Below are positions 33,581 through 44,623 of a DNA stretch of 64,000 nt, piece by piece. Where the stretch lies: NCBI GenBank assembly GCA_949358305.1, contig OX442314.1, forward strand, positions 43,284,581 through 43,348,580, written 5' to 3'. Under the pieces are notes generated by a model. That model was not told where the DNA came from. It saw only the letters and a list, made by a program, of their open reading frames with translations, and did no database searches. The position numbers were made by a program, and so were the translations under genes. Numbering within the stretch: position 1 is the stretch's first letter; each line of letters starts with the position of its first letter. Source of the stretch: Strigamia acuminata. Lineage: Eukaryota; Arthropoda; Chilopoda; Geophilomorpha; Linotaeniidae.

Positions 33581-35320
33581 TGTGATGATTACAAATCGAT
33601 AGTTATCAATGTTCACCATAGATGGCGCTGTTTAACCAACGCGCGTATTCCAAACTCGGTTAAAACTAAAAAGTGTGATAAATAATTATTTAAGACACGG
33701 TGAATAAAATATAACTATTTTATTCAATGAATTAAGTATTAATTACTTGATGATGTTGATTCCATCGAATCAATATCCACATTACTTACCTGTCGAAGGG
33801 AACCAATTGGACCCTTCCGGACCCCAACTGGGCCCATCTGGACATAGTCATATATTAGGTCCGGACTAGTGACCCACGAATCCGCCGATTCGTACGCTGA
33901 TTGGCTGTCGCCAATCTAGTAGTTCTACAGAACTATATAAGCTCCAGTTTCTCACTCTCCCACGCCCTGGCTTGATAACTGAACTTGTATATTGTCTGTA
34001 GTTGAATTGTTATCGTTTGATTTCATTATTCTCTATCGACACATCAGGCCACCTCAGCTCTCCACAGATAGTATTCATTACTATCTGTTATTGTTGTTGT
34101 AAGGCCTTTTCGGGAAGGCCAACTCCGGTAATAGACATGCATTCGCATGAAATGGCCCCGTAACGTTAGCCAGCTGTTCTACGGGACAGTAGGACTTCGT
34201 ACGGTGGCTTAATATAACGGTCGTATACAGTACGACCTTGCTAAATGAAAGTAGGTCCCTCAGCTAACTGGCCACAGTCCGCTGCAGGATGGTTGTTGTA
34301 AACAGCCCACGCAGGTTCCCGTCTTTCTACGATTGGTCCTTCCGCTCGTTAAAAGTCGGTAAAGGCTTAATGCACAGGTAACACGCCGGGTTGGTAGCCC
34401 GTGAGTAATATCTAAAGATGTTGCGATAAAACAACTACCTGGATAATGGTAATCCAACGGCAGTGGCCAAATAATATTTTACCCGGTGCTCGATCTACTG
34501 ATCCCGCCATCGTAAGGCATGCTGGCGGATGGAGGAGTCAAATCCTCCCGCGATGGTTCTCCCGACCGTCGTGACGGTCCCCGCCCCATCGTACCCTCCG
34601 GGTTAGTAACCCGTGAACAGGAGTTGAACAACACTGTGTTAAACAAATTACTCGGGCATTGGTAATCCTGTATTGGCAATATCTTTTCATACCGGTAAGT
34701 CCATAGAAATGTTTACCTGGTGGTTGGTACCACCGATAGCGAGTTAAAGCACACAATTAAATACTCGGCGCCTGATCACGAGATCTTGTCGTCGTAAGGC
34801 ATGCTGGCGGATGGAGTCTCAACAACTCCCGCGACGTTCTCTCAATTGTCGTGACGGTCCCCGCCCAATTAATATTTATATAACAATTCATTTGTTGTAT
34901 TATTTTAATTACTTCACTTTATTCATTTGAAACAATGGAATATTCTGCCGAATATTCCTGTTTATGCGTAGGACTCTTCGCATATTTAGATAAACGATGC
35001 TGCGGACCAAATACGTCTCCGTAGCGATATTTGTGACGATGCCGCAAGTCAGCCGTATCCCTCTGGCTTCGCCCGGATCCTCAACCAGTTGATGCCGCCC
35101 GTTTACACGCGTCAAGAACCCATTATTGTTATTATTCAGTAATAAATATGTCATGTCACACTAAAACTGTAAGTTATTTCTACTTGATCACATTCATGTT
35201 TGTAAGGGCTTCCGTAGCTTATCTCGGTTAGGTTGTTGCTAAACTTAGCAACGTCTTGTATAAACCGAATTATCTATCTTAAAAGGACTAATAAATTAGC
35301 CCAAAAGTAGAATCGTCACA
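33581..35320 (+). repeat. 3' LTR of element B, 1740 bp
   Basis: Almost identical to 21075-22799. The main difference is 15 extra bases near 34978-34995 (within GGACTC...AACGATG). One further substitution is visible near 33741. Confidence 0.92.
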
Positions 35321-35324
35321 TACA

Positions 35325-35757
35325 TTAAATGGGAATGGACAAATGAGCACGAGTCGGCTTGGCAGAATGCGAAAGTCGCATTGGCCGCTGAGTCAGCGAT
35401 CGCGCATTTTGATCGATCTAAGAAATTGTTTTTAACTGTCGACGCCTCTCTGGTTGGAGTAGGCGCCTTTTTATCTCATGTAGGTCCAGATAGGTACACG
35501 AACCGATTGCATTCGCCAGCTCTTTGCTGTCGGCTGCGCAGAAGAACTACGCGCAAATAGAACGTGAAGGTTTTGCAATTATTTATGGGATTCGTAAATT
35601 CCATCACTATTTGTTTTGGCGTCGGTTCTCTTTGCACACCGACCACAAACCCATTGTTTCGATATTCAGAGACAAGAAAGGGTGCAATCAGGTTGTGGCA
35701 GCACGGTTACACCGCTGGGCAGTATTTTTTGTGCGAGGTGTTTTCAGAAGAAAATAA
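35325..35757 (+). pseudogene. Relic of a D-family Gypsy pol (RT/RNase H part)
   Basis: Translated in pieces it gives IKWEWTNEHESAW, KKLFLTVDASLVGVGAF and, after a shift, QKNYAQIEREGFAIIYG...TDHKPIVSIF, closely matching element D pol. It is the right half of the copy interrupted by B; its left end is 21028-21074. Frameshifts and a truncated end show it is dead. Confidence 0.85.
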
Positions 35758-35783
35758 GAGTTTGGGTAGTTGACTTCGAATCG

Positions 35784-36005
35784 CGCTCACTTGAAACTTT
35801 AGTTGTTTTTTTCTTTTGTTTTACCTTTAGAAGGGATTGTTGGACGAGTCCTTGCACCAGAAAATCAATTGAAGCTTACCAGTATGTCGTTCTGGCGACG
35901 ATTCGCCCTCTTTTTGTTTGTAAAAATTTCCCAAGCTGTAATTTAACAATTGGATGGACAATAGAAGCCAAATGAGGAACGCACGCGATGTTTTGATTGG
36001 AAAGT
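35784..36005 (-). pseudogene. Fragment of Sidestep-like exon 1 and its 5' flank
   Basis: 35830-35875 reads on the minus strand as LQLIFWCKDSSNNPF, the end of exon 1 of the gene at 20889, and 35920-36000 matches that gene's upstream sequence. The signal peptide part is deleted. A related shorter piece is at 47215-47395. Confidence 0.8.
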
Positions 36006-36178
36006 CTGTGACGGTTGTAAATCGGTTGTTAAACAATTGTAAAACCGTATAAATCGTTATTCACCGCCAGATGGCGCCATTTTGATAAAAGCACACGTAC
36101 GTGTCACGTATGTTGTGTACGGGTATATATAAAGCACAGTTTTACTTATTCGAAGCAGTTATTCCGAACTGATCCGCG
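36006..36178 (+). promoter_or_regulatory. Promoter region of RING paralogue 1
   Basis: TATATATAAAG at 36124-36134 is followed by AGCACAGTTTTACTTATTCGAAG, which recurs upstream of the other two paralogues (38410 and 47540). The block CACGTATGTTGTGTA before the TATA box is shared with paralogue 3. Confidence 0.65.
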
Positions 36179-37207
36179 ATGGCATGCAATCATCCAATGC
36201 GTGGTGAAAGGCGGAGAAGGTCGCCGAGTGTCGCCGAGGACGTCATAGAGCTGCCAATGCCACCTCACGACATACAGCGTGGCTTAGCTTTTCAATTTCC
36301 GCCATCAGCTCCTCCATTGTCGCCACCTTACAACATGCGGCGTGGCTTAGCTTTTCAATTTCCGCCATCAGCTCCTCAATTGCCGCAACCACCTCAGGAC
36401 ATACGGCGTGGCTTAGGTTTTCAATTTCCGCCATCAGCTCCTCAATTGTCGCCACCACCTCACGACATACGGCGTGGCTTAGCTTTTCAATTTCCGCCAT
36501 CAGCTTCTCAATTGCCGCAACCACCTCACGACATACAGCGTGGCTTAGCTTTTCAATTTCCGCCATCAGCTCCTCCATTGTCGCCACCTTACGACATGCG
36601 GCGTGGCTTAGGTTTTCAATTTCCGCCATCAGCTCCTCAATTGTCGCCACCACCTCACGACATACGGCGTGGCTTAGCTTTTCAATTTCCGCCATCAGCT
36701 CCTCCATTGTCGCCACCACCACCTCAAACTTCGCCGCCACCTCCTCAACCAACTCACGACATACGGCGTGGCTTAGCGTTTCAATTTCCGCCGCAACTGC
36801 CGCAACTGCTTCGCAGCGTATGGCGTGGCTTAACTGCTCAACCGCCACAACCACCTGCACAATTGCCGCAACCGTCTACCCAATTGCCGCCAGATGAGCG
36901 GGGGGAGATGTGGGAGCAACGGCGATTACGTAGTATCAGACACTTACCTCAAAAAGTGCACGTATTGGCCATTGAGTTGGTTTACTTCTTGACTGCAGCA
37001 GTAGAAAACTTGGTCCCTACGCGCGAACACAACGACTTCACCTGCCAGCTTTGTTGCACAAATCAGTGCAATATATCATACAAGTGTGGGCACATCGTTT
37101 GTGCAGCGTGTGCCAAGAAGGCAGTCCAAGTGGACGTTCAACTAAAATGCCATGTGTGTGGTGAAGTAGTCAAGAAGTGCAAACACCTCCGTCAATTAGT
37201 TGCGTAA
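36179..37207 (+). CDS. RING-finger protein with Pro-rich repeats, paralogue 1, 342 aa
   Basis: A single-exon gene. The N-terminal ~230 residues contain about eight copies of a ~20-residue repeat of the form DIRRGLAFQFPPSAPQLSPP, encoded by a 60-base minisatellite. After QPPAQLPQPS comes a conserved helix (EQRRLRSIRHLP...VLAIELVYFLTAAVENLVPTREH) and a C-terminal C3HC4 RING: CQLC, then Cys-Gly-His, IVCAAC and CHVC. RING proteins of this class are usually ubiquitin ligases; that activity is inferred from the motif only, and the substrate is unknown. A poly(A) signal lies near 37235. Paralogues 2 and 3 follow downstream. Confidence 0.8.
   Translation: MACNHPMRGERRRRSPSVAEDVIELPMPPHDIQRGLAFQFPPSAPPLSPPYNMRRGLAFQFPPSAPQLPQPPQDIRRGLGFQFPPSAPQLSPPPHDIRRGLAFQFPPSASQLPQPPHDIQRGLAFQFPPSAPPLSPPYDMRRGLGFQFPPSAPQLSPPPHDIRRGLAFQFPPSAPPLSPPPPQTSPPPPQPTHDIRRGLAFQFPPQLPQLLRSVWRGLTAQPPQPPAQLPQPSTQLPPDERGEMWEQRRLRSIRHLPQKVHVLAIELVYFLTAAVENLVPTREHNDFTCQLCCTNQCNISYKCGHIVCAACAKKAVQVDVQLKCHVCGEVVKKCKHLRQLVA
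36264..36790 (+). repeat. Coding minisatellite, 60-bp units
   Basis: The phrase GGCGTGGCTTAG(C/G)TTTTCAA recurs about every 54-66 bases inside RING paralogue 1. Unit length is a multiple of three, which also keeps an antisense frame open. Confidence 0.9.
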
Positions 37208-37329
37208 AGTGCATTCATTACATTTCAGTTCGTCTTTTAATAAAATAAAATTTATATCTTGTATTCCTTATTGTGACTTCTTGCAAAATCGCCAATTTGG
37301 GACAAAATATTTTAGAATTCGCCAATTTT

Positions 37330-37405
37330 GTCCCCGGAAATAATTCTTATTACACGAGAAAACAGCGTGGTTGTGTGCGAGACGGTTTTCTTGACAGGAT
37401 TCGTC
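37330..37405 (-). pseudogene. Truncated 3' end of a DEG/ENaC copy
   Basis: Matches the last coding bases and 3' end of the DEG/ENaC genes at 48193 and 39268 (shared GTGTGCGAGACGGTTTTCTTGACAGG), then breaks off into CTCACTTGAAACTTTAG, a phrase also seen at both Sidestep-fragment sites. Confidence 0.75.
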
Positions 37406-38457
37406 AAATAAATCTAGCTCACTTGAAACTTTAGTGGAGAGCGAAGACGATGATTCCGGATTCGGAGGATAAATACGAAGATACGTGGAGATTTCGATTT
37501 AACGTTTTTGGTGATTACGTCCCAGATTACGAAGAAAACGACGACGAATTTGAAAAAAAATCGGCGAAAAGGACGTAAACAGAAGAAAACAGAAGAAAAT
37601 CAAAGAATCGGACGATTTTGGAAACAAGAATACCAAACGAGCGGATATTGATGCGGAGCGAGCGGAAGTAGATGCGAGACTAAAAGAAATTGGCGAGAAG
37701 GACGAAACATTCATCGGGAAAAACGGAAATTGACAAATCGGATGATAAAAACTTTGAACGAGTTGCGATAGAAATAATTCGAAAAATGGAAGAAATGTTT
37801 CGAGACGCGATCGAAATGAATCGGAAGATAGATAGAATATGTCAAAATACGATCGAGTCTGACGCAAATCCAGACACATCCAACGCAGAACATGAAGAAA
37901 TTTCGAATTACAACGCAAAAAACGACGGAATCGAATCGAATGCGCCGCTGCCGTGCGGATGAATTATTGCTTTACGACGAAACCAAAGGTGCAAAATCGG
38001 ATGAAAATGGTACAATTTACGCGAGTTTGAGTGTTACTGATACGAAAACCAATACGAGATCGAACAGTGATAAAAGAAAGCGAAACAGACGGCGGAAAAC
38101 TAAAAGAGCGACGAACCATGAGGAGAACACAAGTCACAAGGAGAGTCACGGAGGGAAAGTCAATACAGGAAATTTTATTGCGCAAATTCGGAAACAGCGA
38201 GGGAAGACGAAGAAGTTTTTGAACATGAATGGCCAGATTGAGAGAAATCGAATTTGTAAAGCGTAATTAATATGTATATTGAGTGTGAGCCCAGCGAACG
38301 TTTCGTATGACAGCCAATCAGGACAAAGAATTTAACCTGTGTAATTTGACTTGTAATCTTTAACCCTAGTTGTACAGTTGTATTGTTCCGGATCCGAGAA
38401 TTCCAACGTAAAGCACAGTTTTACTTATTCGAAGAAATTATTCCGAACTCATCCGCG
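37406..38457 (+). other. Region with possible degenerate Lys/Glu-rich coding sequence
   Basis: The plus strand has several short charged open frames in different phases (about 37600-37960 and 37892-38266) rich in Lys, Asp, Glu and Asn. Codon-like composition suggests old coding sequence, but there are no conserved motifs and the frames do not join convincingly. Could be a decayed gene or chance. Confidence 0.25.
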
Positions 38458-39123
38458 ATGTCACGCAGACAACCAGATCCAAGGCGTATTGAATGGCGGA
38501 GATGGTCGCCGAGTGTCGTAATAATCAGTAACATCACTCACATCCGCATAGAGCAGCGTGGCTTTGCTTTACAATTTTCGCCATCACCTCCTCAATTTCC
38601 GCAACCGCCTCGCGGCATATGGCGTGGCTTAGCTTTTCGATTTCCGCCGCAACTGCTTCGGAGCGTATGGCGTGGCTTAGCTTTTCAATTTCCACCTCAA
38701 TTGCCGCAACTGCTTCGTAGCATACAGTGTGGCTTAACTGCTCCACCTGCTGAATTGCCGCCACCACCACCTGCTGAATTGCCGCAACCGCCTGCACAAT
38801 TGCCGCCAGATGAACGGGAGGAGATATGGGAGCAACGGCGATTACGTACTATCAGACACTTAGCTCCGTCAGTGCACGTTTTGGCCATTGAGTTGGTGCA
38901 CTTCTTGACTGCAGCGGCCGAAAACCTGGTCCCTACGCGCGAACACAACGGCTTCACCTGCCAGCTTTGTTCCAGAAATCAGTGCAATATATCGTACAAG
39001 TGTGGACACATGGTTTGTGCAGCGTGTGCAAAGAAGGCAGTCCTAATGGACGTTCAACTGAAATGCCACGTGTGTCGTGAAGTAGTCGAAAAGTGCAAAG
39101 ACCTGCATCAATTAATTGCCTAA
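38458..39123 (+). CDS. RING-finger protein, paralogue 2, 221 aa
   Basis: Same family as 36179-37207. The ATG at 38458 follows the shared leader TTCCGAACTCATCCGCG. It has only about three Pro-rich repeat copies (RGFALQFSPSPPQ, RGLAFRFPPQ, RGLAFQFPPQ) and PPAELPP runs, then the same EQRRLRTIRHL helix and a full C3HC4 RING (CQLC, CGHMVCAAC, CHVC). All eight zinc ligands are kept. It is convergent with the DEG/ENaC pseudogene downstream. A poly(A) signal lies near 39141. Confidence 0.8.
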   Translation: MSRRQPDPRRIEWRRWSPSVVIISNITHIRIEQRGFALQFSPSPPQFPQPPRGIWRGLAFRFPPQLLRSVWRGLAFQFPPQLPQLLRSIQCGLTAPPAELPPPPPAELPQPPAQLPPDEREEIWEQRRLRTIRHLAPSVHVLAIELVHFLTAAAENLVPTREHNGFTCQLCSRNQCNISYKCGHMVCAACAKKAVLMDVQLKCHVCREVVEKCKDLHQLIA

Positions 39124-39267
39124 AGTTCATCAGTCTTTTAATAAAATAAAATAAAAATTCATATATCTTATATTCTTTATTGTTACTTCAATCGCCAATT
39201 TGGGACCACATTTCTTTGCAGTCGCCAAATTGCCCAGCGCCTTTCATAATACCGGTAATAATTATTA

Positions 39268-39978
39268 TTACACGATAAAACAGGCTGGTTGTGTGCGAGA
39301 CGGTTTTCTTGACAGGAATCGTCGAATGAATTGCGAGGAACTTGTTAGCGTAGAGAAGAGAGAGATGCCGAGAAAGAGGCCGATGTTGCCGCCCAGATCG
39401 GAGACGAGGGACGAGAGGGGATAGAAGAGGAATTCCGACACGATTTGTTTGTTGTTCTAGCTGAAAAACATTGGGACGTAAAGATTGTCGAGTGATCTCA
39501 CTTGGTTGACGACTCGGACTATCGAGTATTTGGTTTGATTGCAAGTGTTTGCACAGGAGCACGTCTTCCTTTTGCTGAATCGAAATTGGAAAATGAGATC
39601 TCGTTGTTTTTCCACTTTGCGACATGGAGTCGCTGTACGCCAACTCCGAGTCGAACAAGGGCCATCTGAGAAGAAAGTTAATTTTAATATTTACATTGAA
39701 TTACGATGACTGATGACATTTACTTGCATTCGGCTTTGGAGTTGTTCAAATACGCGTTTGTGCTGATGTTGAGACACTCAATTTGTCCGCAAGGATTTTG
39801 AGCGGCATTTAGGTAGTTAAACTGAGTAAGAAGACGAAATTTAGATGGAATTCGAAATGGATTCAGTAGCTGCATACGAAAAGTCATTTTTAAATTTAAT
39901 TGCATTTTTCAACATGATTTTCGAATACAGCTGTCGTGTTTCTGTTTATTTCGTGCTCGTACTTCCGTGACTGACACT
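39268..39978 (-). pseudogene. DEG/ENaC paralogue, truncated and frameshifted
   Basis: Collinear with exons 4 (last 5 codons, 39963-39977), 5 (39821-39724) and 6 (39665-39268) of the gene at 48193-49727. Exon 6 has a one-base insertion after MSQ and a TAG where the intact copy has TCA (near the LYVPMFFSS motif). Exon 5 lacks four codons and a Cys. The intron between exons 4 and 5 is longer. Everything upstream is lost at the site where element D inserted. Confidence 0.85.
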
Positions 39979-40018
39979 TTGCTATCACGTTTGCTATCAC
40001 ATTTATTCATGCATTATA

Positions 40019-40177
40019 TTGTGTTCGTGTGATCTGATGAACGAAGGTCAAGAAAGACAACATGTCGGCTAAAGTGACTCGTTTATTCTGGAATTACAAT
40101 ATAGGTGGCGCTGCTCTTAAAAGCGCCAAAACATAATGATTGGTCAAGATTGACCGATGGAGTAGGACACTCCAACA
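40019..40177 (-). repeat. 3' LTR of element D, 159 bp
   Basis: Matches 44624-44791 except for ten bases missing after GTCGGCTAA. AAAGGGGA on the minus strand just inside (about 40178-40186) is the polypurine tract. Confidence 0.88.
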
Positions 40178-40332
40178 TCCCCTTTAATTGGGAGAAACAC
40201 CAATTATACAATCAAGAAGGGAATAAAACAAATTAAACATTAAACATATGTATATAAAAGCTAATAAAGAACAAAGTTGGAAATTTAAACTAACACAAAA
40301 TGAAATCAATTAATTTAAAACATACACAAGTA

Positions 40333-43300
40333 TTAATTTGGCGGGAAACCATAAAAGTCCGTTTGTTTCCTGTTTCGGACTGGTCGAGGGCTAAGCGCTG
40401 AAGGAACTGGAGCACTCGAGCCAGCAATTGCAGGTGGCGATGGCGCACGAACGGGCAGCGGTGGTGCATGTGTTGGCACAACATTCTGTGGTACGACAGC
40501 TGGTGGAATGACGAGTGGTGGATCAAGCACAGGCACAGGCGGTGCAGTCGGCGGCGAAGTGAGAGCAAAAGGGAGCAGGGAACTTGCACGATCTTTCCCC
40601 CCATTTTGTGGCAACAAACTCGGATCCGCGCGACGTCGCAACTGGTCAATGTGGCGATTCCACGTCACATCAAGGGCAACTTCTACGTCGTACGTGGATG
40701 AGGAAGTCTTTTTCTTTATTATTCCTGGTATCCACTTGGGCGCACCGCGATAATCTCGAGCAAACACGAGATCCCCAACTTCGAAACGGCGCGGAATGTC
40801 AATCTGGTCGACATCAGGCAATAGTCGTGGGTTCAGCAAGTGTAGTCGAGTTCGGATTTCACGTTGAAGAAAGGCGGCAGCTGGTGTAACTTTCGTCGTG
40901 GCGTGAGGTGTTGAGCGATACGATGAGATAAAGCGTGATACGGCATCCGGCAAGGAGAAATTTAAGGTTAGTAATTTATCAACTTGATTTTTAAAAGTCT
41001 TCACAAAACCCTCAACCGCGCCATTTGTAGCTGGATGGTATGGCGGTGAGAGAGTGTGACGAATTCCGTTTATCGCCAAGAACTGGCGAAATTCTTGCGA
41101 GGTGAACTGTGGTCCGTTGTCGGTGTGAAAATGCAGTGGCAAACCGTGATTTTCGAACCAAGACTTGATCACGTCAATAGTGGCGGCAGCGGTCGTCGTT
41201 GACATCTTGCGCACTTCGCACCACTTGGTTTTGGCGTCAACTGCCAGCAGGAACATCGAGTTGTGAAACGGGCCGGCGAAGTCCAAATGTACTCGGCCCC
41301 ACACCTGGTCGGAAACTGGCCAACTGACGGTGCTCGATTTGGGTGGATCGGGTAAGCTTCGCTGGCATACGTCGCAATTCTTAACTGTGCGCTCGATGTC
41401 TGCGTCGATTCCAGGCCACTAAACCGTGGCTCGCGCCAACGATTTGGTACGGACAATGCCGTAATGACCTGAGTGGAGCTCGACCAACACCGAACGGCGA
41501 ACAGCTGTCGGAATCACCAACCTGTCGGAGAGAAATAAATATTCGTCAAAGGTTGAGAACGAGTCCCGATGTTTGTAAAATTCTGCGGTGTCCGGCGTGC
41601 GTGATTCCCATCCGGTGCGAACATGTCGCAAAACAGCTTGCAATACTTTGTCGGCTGCATATGCAGCTTTCAGAGAAGTAGCAGTCATGGGGAAATCTGA
41701 AATGAAAGTAGAATAAATTTTGTTAATGCCGACTTCCAAATCTTCTTTGCTGTCCACACTCGGTTGTGGATTACGAGACAAGCCATCGGCAATGGCGTTG
41801 TCCACAGCAGGCACGTGTTCAATAATGAAATCATATGCGGAAAGAAATACCGCCCAACGATGCAGTCGTGCAGCCACGATCTGGTTACATCCCTTTTTCT
41901 CTCCAAATATTGAGACAAGGGGTTTGTGGTCCGTACGCAGAAAGAAACGACGCCCAAACAGGTAGTGGTGGAATTTTCTTATGCCATAAATAATGGCGAA
42001 TCCCTCACGCTCTATCTGTGCGTAGTTCTTCTGCGCGGCCGACAAAAGAGAACTCGCAAAGGCAATTGGCCTGTGAGTACCGTCTGGATCGAGGTGCGAC
42101 AAGAACGCTCCCACACCTACCGGGGAAGCATCGACTGTCAAAAACAATTTTTTAGACTGATCAAAGTGAACCAATGCTGACTCTGTGGATACAGCAACCT
42201 TAACCTTTTTCCAGGTGGACTCGTGCTCCTCTGTCCACTTCCACTCGACATCGTCACGTGTTAAACGATATAACGGTTCGAGCAGAGTAGACAAATTTGC
42301 AACAAAGCGACCGTAGTAATTGATGAGACCAAGGAACGATTTCAAAGAGGTTACATCACTGGGGCGCGTTGCATCTCGTAAAGGAGCGAGTTTGGAATCT
42401 ATTGGGGAAATGCCATGTTTAGAAATATTCAAACCTAGGAACTGAATCGACCGTTCCATAAAGCGACACTTCCGGCGATTCAAAGTAAGCCCGGCTCCGC
42501 CGAATGTCGACAGGAGCACATCCAAGTTTTGCAGGTGAACTGAGTTAGTCACACCTGTCACGGCAGAATCATCGATAAACGGCTGAGCGCTGTTCACCTT
42601 GGCGGTCAACTGGTCCATCGTTTGTTGGAATAGAGCGGGAGCGGATGAAATTCCATAGAACAACCTATTTACTCTGAAAAGGCCCAAATGCGTATTAATT
42701 GTACATGACATTTTACTCTCCTCATCTAGTTCCAGTTGATTAAAGGCTGAATTCATATCTAATACTGAATAAGTTTCCCCCCCCGACAATTTGGCGGTCA
42801 CATCTGCAAATAAAGGCAAAGGATATGAATTGGGAAAAATAGCTTTGTTAATTGTCCGATTATAGCAACCAGCCAATTTGATGGTGCCATCAGACTTTTT
42901 AACATGCATCACGGGCGTTGCCCAGCGTGATGATGCAACTGGGGAAATAATACCGAGCGCTTGCAAACGCGCTAACTCAGCCTCGACCAATGGCTTAACT
43001 GCTATGGGGACTGGATAAGCTTTTAGAAAAATCGGCTGTACCGCCGGATCAACGTCAATATGGACTGTGGACTTATTAAAGCAACCAATTTCATCGCGAA
43101 AAGTGCGCTCGTGCTTCAGCAACAACGTTTCCAAAGCTTTGGCTGAAGTGGAATCAAGGACCTCGGGCTCAGGAACAACGGAATCGGCCTTATAAATTTT
43201 CGCGCCGACCGCTTCGGCAGTTTTTGAAAGAAGGCCGAACATACACAACCAACCCCTGCCCAACAACGGAACTGGACCATCCCGTGCGACACAGAGTGGC

Positions 43301-43503
43301 AATTGGAAATTACGATTTTTAAACCTGACTGGAACTTCAATAACTCCCTCCATCTGTATTTGGTCGCCTGTGTACGTGTACATGTTGCACGGGATGGTCT
43401 GCAATGGAAAATGGGAAAAATGTTTTAGATATAAATCAAGAGCAATAATTGAAGCACCTGCCCCGTGTCCATCTCCATATCGAGATTGACACCATCGATA
43501 CAA
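40333..43503 (-). pseudogene. pol: Pol of element D with one frameshift and one nonsense codon
   Basis: The frame starts inside the protease: the DTG is read in the gag frame, and the following GASIIALDLY only in this frame. Because the junction is a run of four G, a single-base loss is the simplest explanation. RT shows YSVLDMNSAFNQ, LFYGISSAP and catalytic FIDDSAV; RNase H shows LTVDASPVGVGAF and TDHKPLVSIF. The integrase part has the HHCC domain, then TAG at 41419-41421 just before WPGID, then the core with DFAGPF, TDNGPQF and the final Glu in AVEGFVKTF. The C-terminus is Pro-rich and ends at 40333. Confidence 0.88.
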
Positions 43504-44417
43504 ATGGTGATCATAACCGGCTTCACACGTGGCAAATGCACGGAATTAACTGCAGTTGCGGGACCAGTGTGAACTCGATAGAAGTCCATGTCCTCGTTAA
43601 AACGAACAACGTGAGTGGAATCCGATGCTGGAACACGAGAACGACACACCGGACGAATATGTCCAGTTTTACCACAGCCGTGGCACTTGGCGTCCCGAAA
43701 ACGACACGAATCGCGTGAGTGGTTCGATTTCCCACAAGCCGAGCACCCCGACGCATTTCCTTTACTGGATGGTTGGTGTGGAGTTGGAAAAGCAACATTT
43801 TTCTTCGTGAAACGCTTCCCGCCTCGTTTGTTCGGCTCGTATCGCGGCTTTGACTCGTGGAGTTTATGCACAGGAGTGGCGGCAGTATTCTGGGCAGCAA
43901 TAGTTGAAAATTCCTTCGAAGACACCTCAGCGGAAGCCGCAAAAGCAACGGCGTCGTCAAAAGTCAGATCAGTTTTCAGGGTTAACGCATGTTGGACTTG
44001 CTCGTTTTGCAAGCCACATAAAAAGCGATTTCGCAGCTCGTCCGATTTATTTTCACCAAAGTCGCAATTTTGAGCGAGATCTTGGAGAGCCAACGAGTAT
44101 TCGGTGACGGTCTCACCTGCCTGGCGATCGCGCCGATGAAATCGACGTATTTCGGCCAAAACGAGCGGCTTCGGGCGCGCGTTCTTCTGCATGAGCGCTA
44201 CCAATTCGTCGTACTTGAATTCGGCCGGCTTCTTGGGTGCTGTAAGCGACACCAATAACTTCAACGTCGGCATGCCCACGTACGCGAGCAGCGTGTGAAC
44301 CTGCTCCAAATCGTCAACAATCTTGTTGCAGGCGAAAATACTCACCATACGCAAACAATAAAGTTCCCAATCATCACTGGAATCGTATTCGCGAAGTGTA
44401 CCTTTCAACGTCGACAT
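43425..44417 (-). CDS. gag: Gag of element D (with the first residues of protease)
   Basis: ATG at 44417; 330 codons. A Gag-like helical domain fills residues 1-180. Two adjacent CCHC knuckles follow, CSACGKSNHSRDSC and CHGCGKTGHIRPVC. The end reads into MDTG, the protease active site, then leaves frame. In an undamaged relative gag and pol would probably form one frame. Confidence 0.85.
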   Translation of the reverse strand: MSTLKGTLREYDSSDDWELYCLRMVSIFACNKIVDDLEQVHTLLAYVGMPTLKLLVSLTAPKKPAEFKYDELVALMQKNARPKPLVLAEIRRFHRRDRQAGETVTEYSLALQDLAQNCDFGENKSDELRNRFLCGLQNEQVQHALTLKTDLTFDDAVAFAASAEVSSKEFSTIAAQNTAATPVHKLHESKPRYEPNKRGGKRFTKKNVAFPTPHQPSSKGNASGCSACGKSNHSRDSCRFRDAKCHGCGKTGHIRPVCRSRVPASDSTHVVRFNEDMDFYRVHTGPATAVNSVHLPRVKPVMITICIDGVNLDMEMDTGQVLQLLLLIYI

Positions 44418-44601
44418 CTTGATGGCAAGGAGACGGAATATGACACGAGAAACACGAAAATTCGAAGCACAGAACGACTAGGCCTACTTCGGGGACGGCG
44501 TGGTCAGCGACGGTCAAAAACGGCGAAAAAGTTCATCAAAAGTCACAAAAAACTCACAAAAAGTAGATACGAAGCAGCATCTGGTTGTGGGTCGTCGATT
44601 G

Positions 44602-44619
44602 CGATCCTCCTCGTCGCCA
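44602..44619 (-). promoter_or_regulatory. Primer-binding site of element D (tRNA-Ser type)
   Basis: TGGCGACGAGGA (minus strand) starts four bases after the 5' LTR. It complements the 3' end of an animal tRNA-Ser(GCU) over about 12 bases, by recall of that tRNA. Confidence 0.6.
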
Positions 44620-44623
44620 ATTA

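Larger units (their letters stand above)
21075..35320 (+). mobile_element. LTR retrotransposon B (Ty3/Gypsy-like), near-intact, 14.2 kb
   Basis: Two almost identical LTRs (1725 and 1740 bp) flank gag, pol in the -1 frame, and a third ORF. The target duplication TACA is exact at 21071-21074 and 35321-35324. All pol domains keep their catalytic residues and no stop interrupts any ORF, so insertion looks recent. It split an older element-D-type pol relic in two. Confidence 0.93.

Noticed and set aside
36243-36860. Antisense open frame of 205 codons with a coiled-coil-like repeat
   Set aside because: It is opposite the RING paralogue 1 minisatellite; unit lengths divisible by three keep both strands open. 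The sense frame carries the conserved RING and is shared by paralogues.
43425-43503. Programmed frameshift between gag and pol in element D
   Set aside because: The junction is inside the protease active site in a G run with no slippery heptamer; a one-base deletion explains it better.
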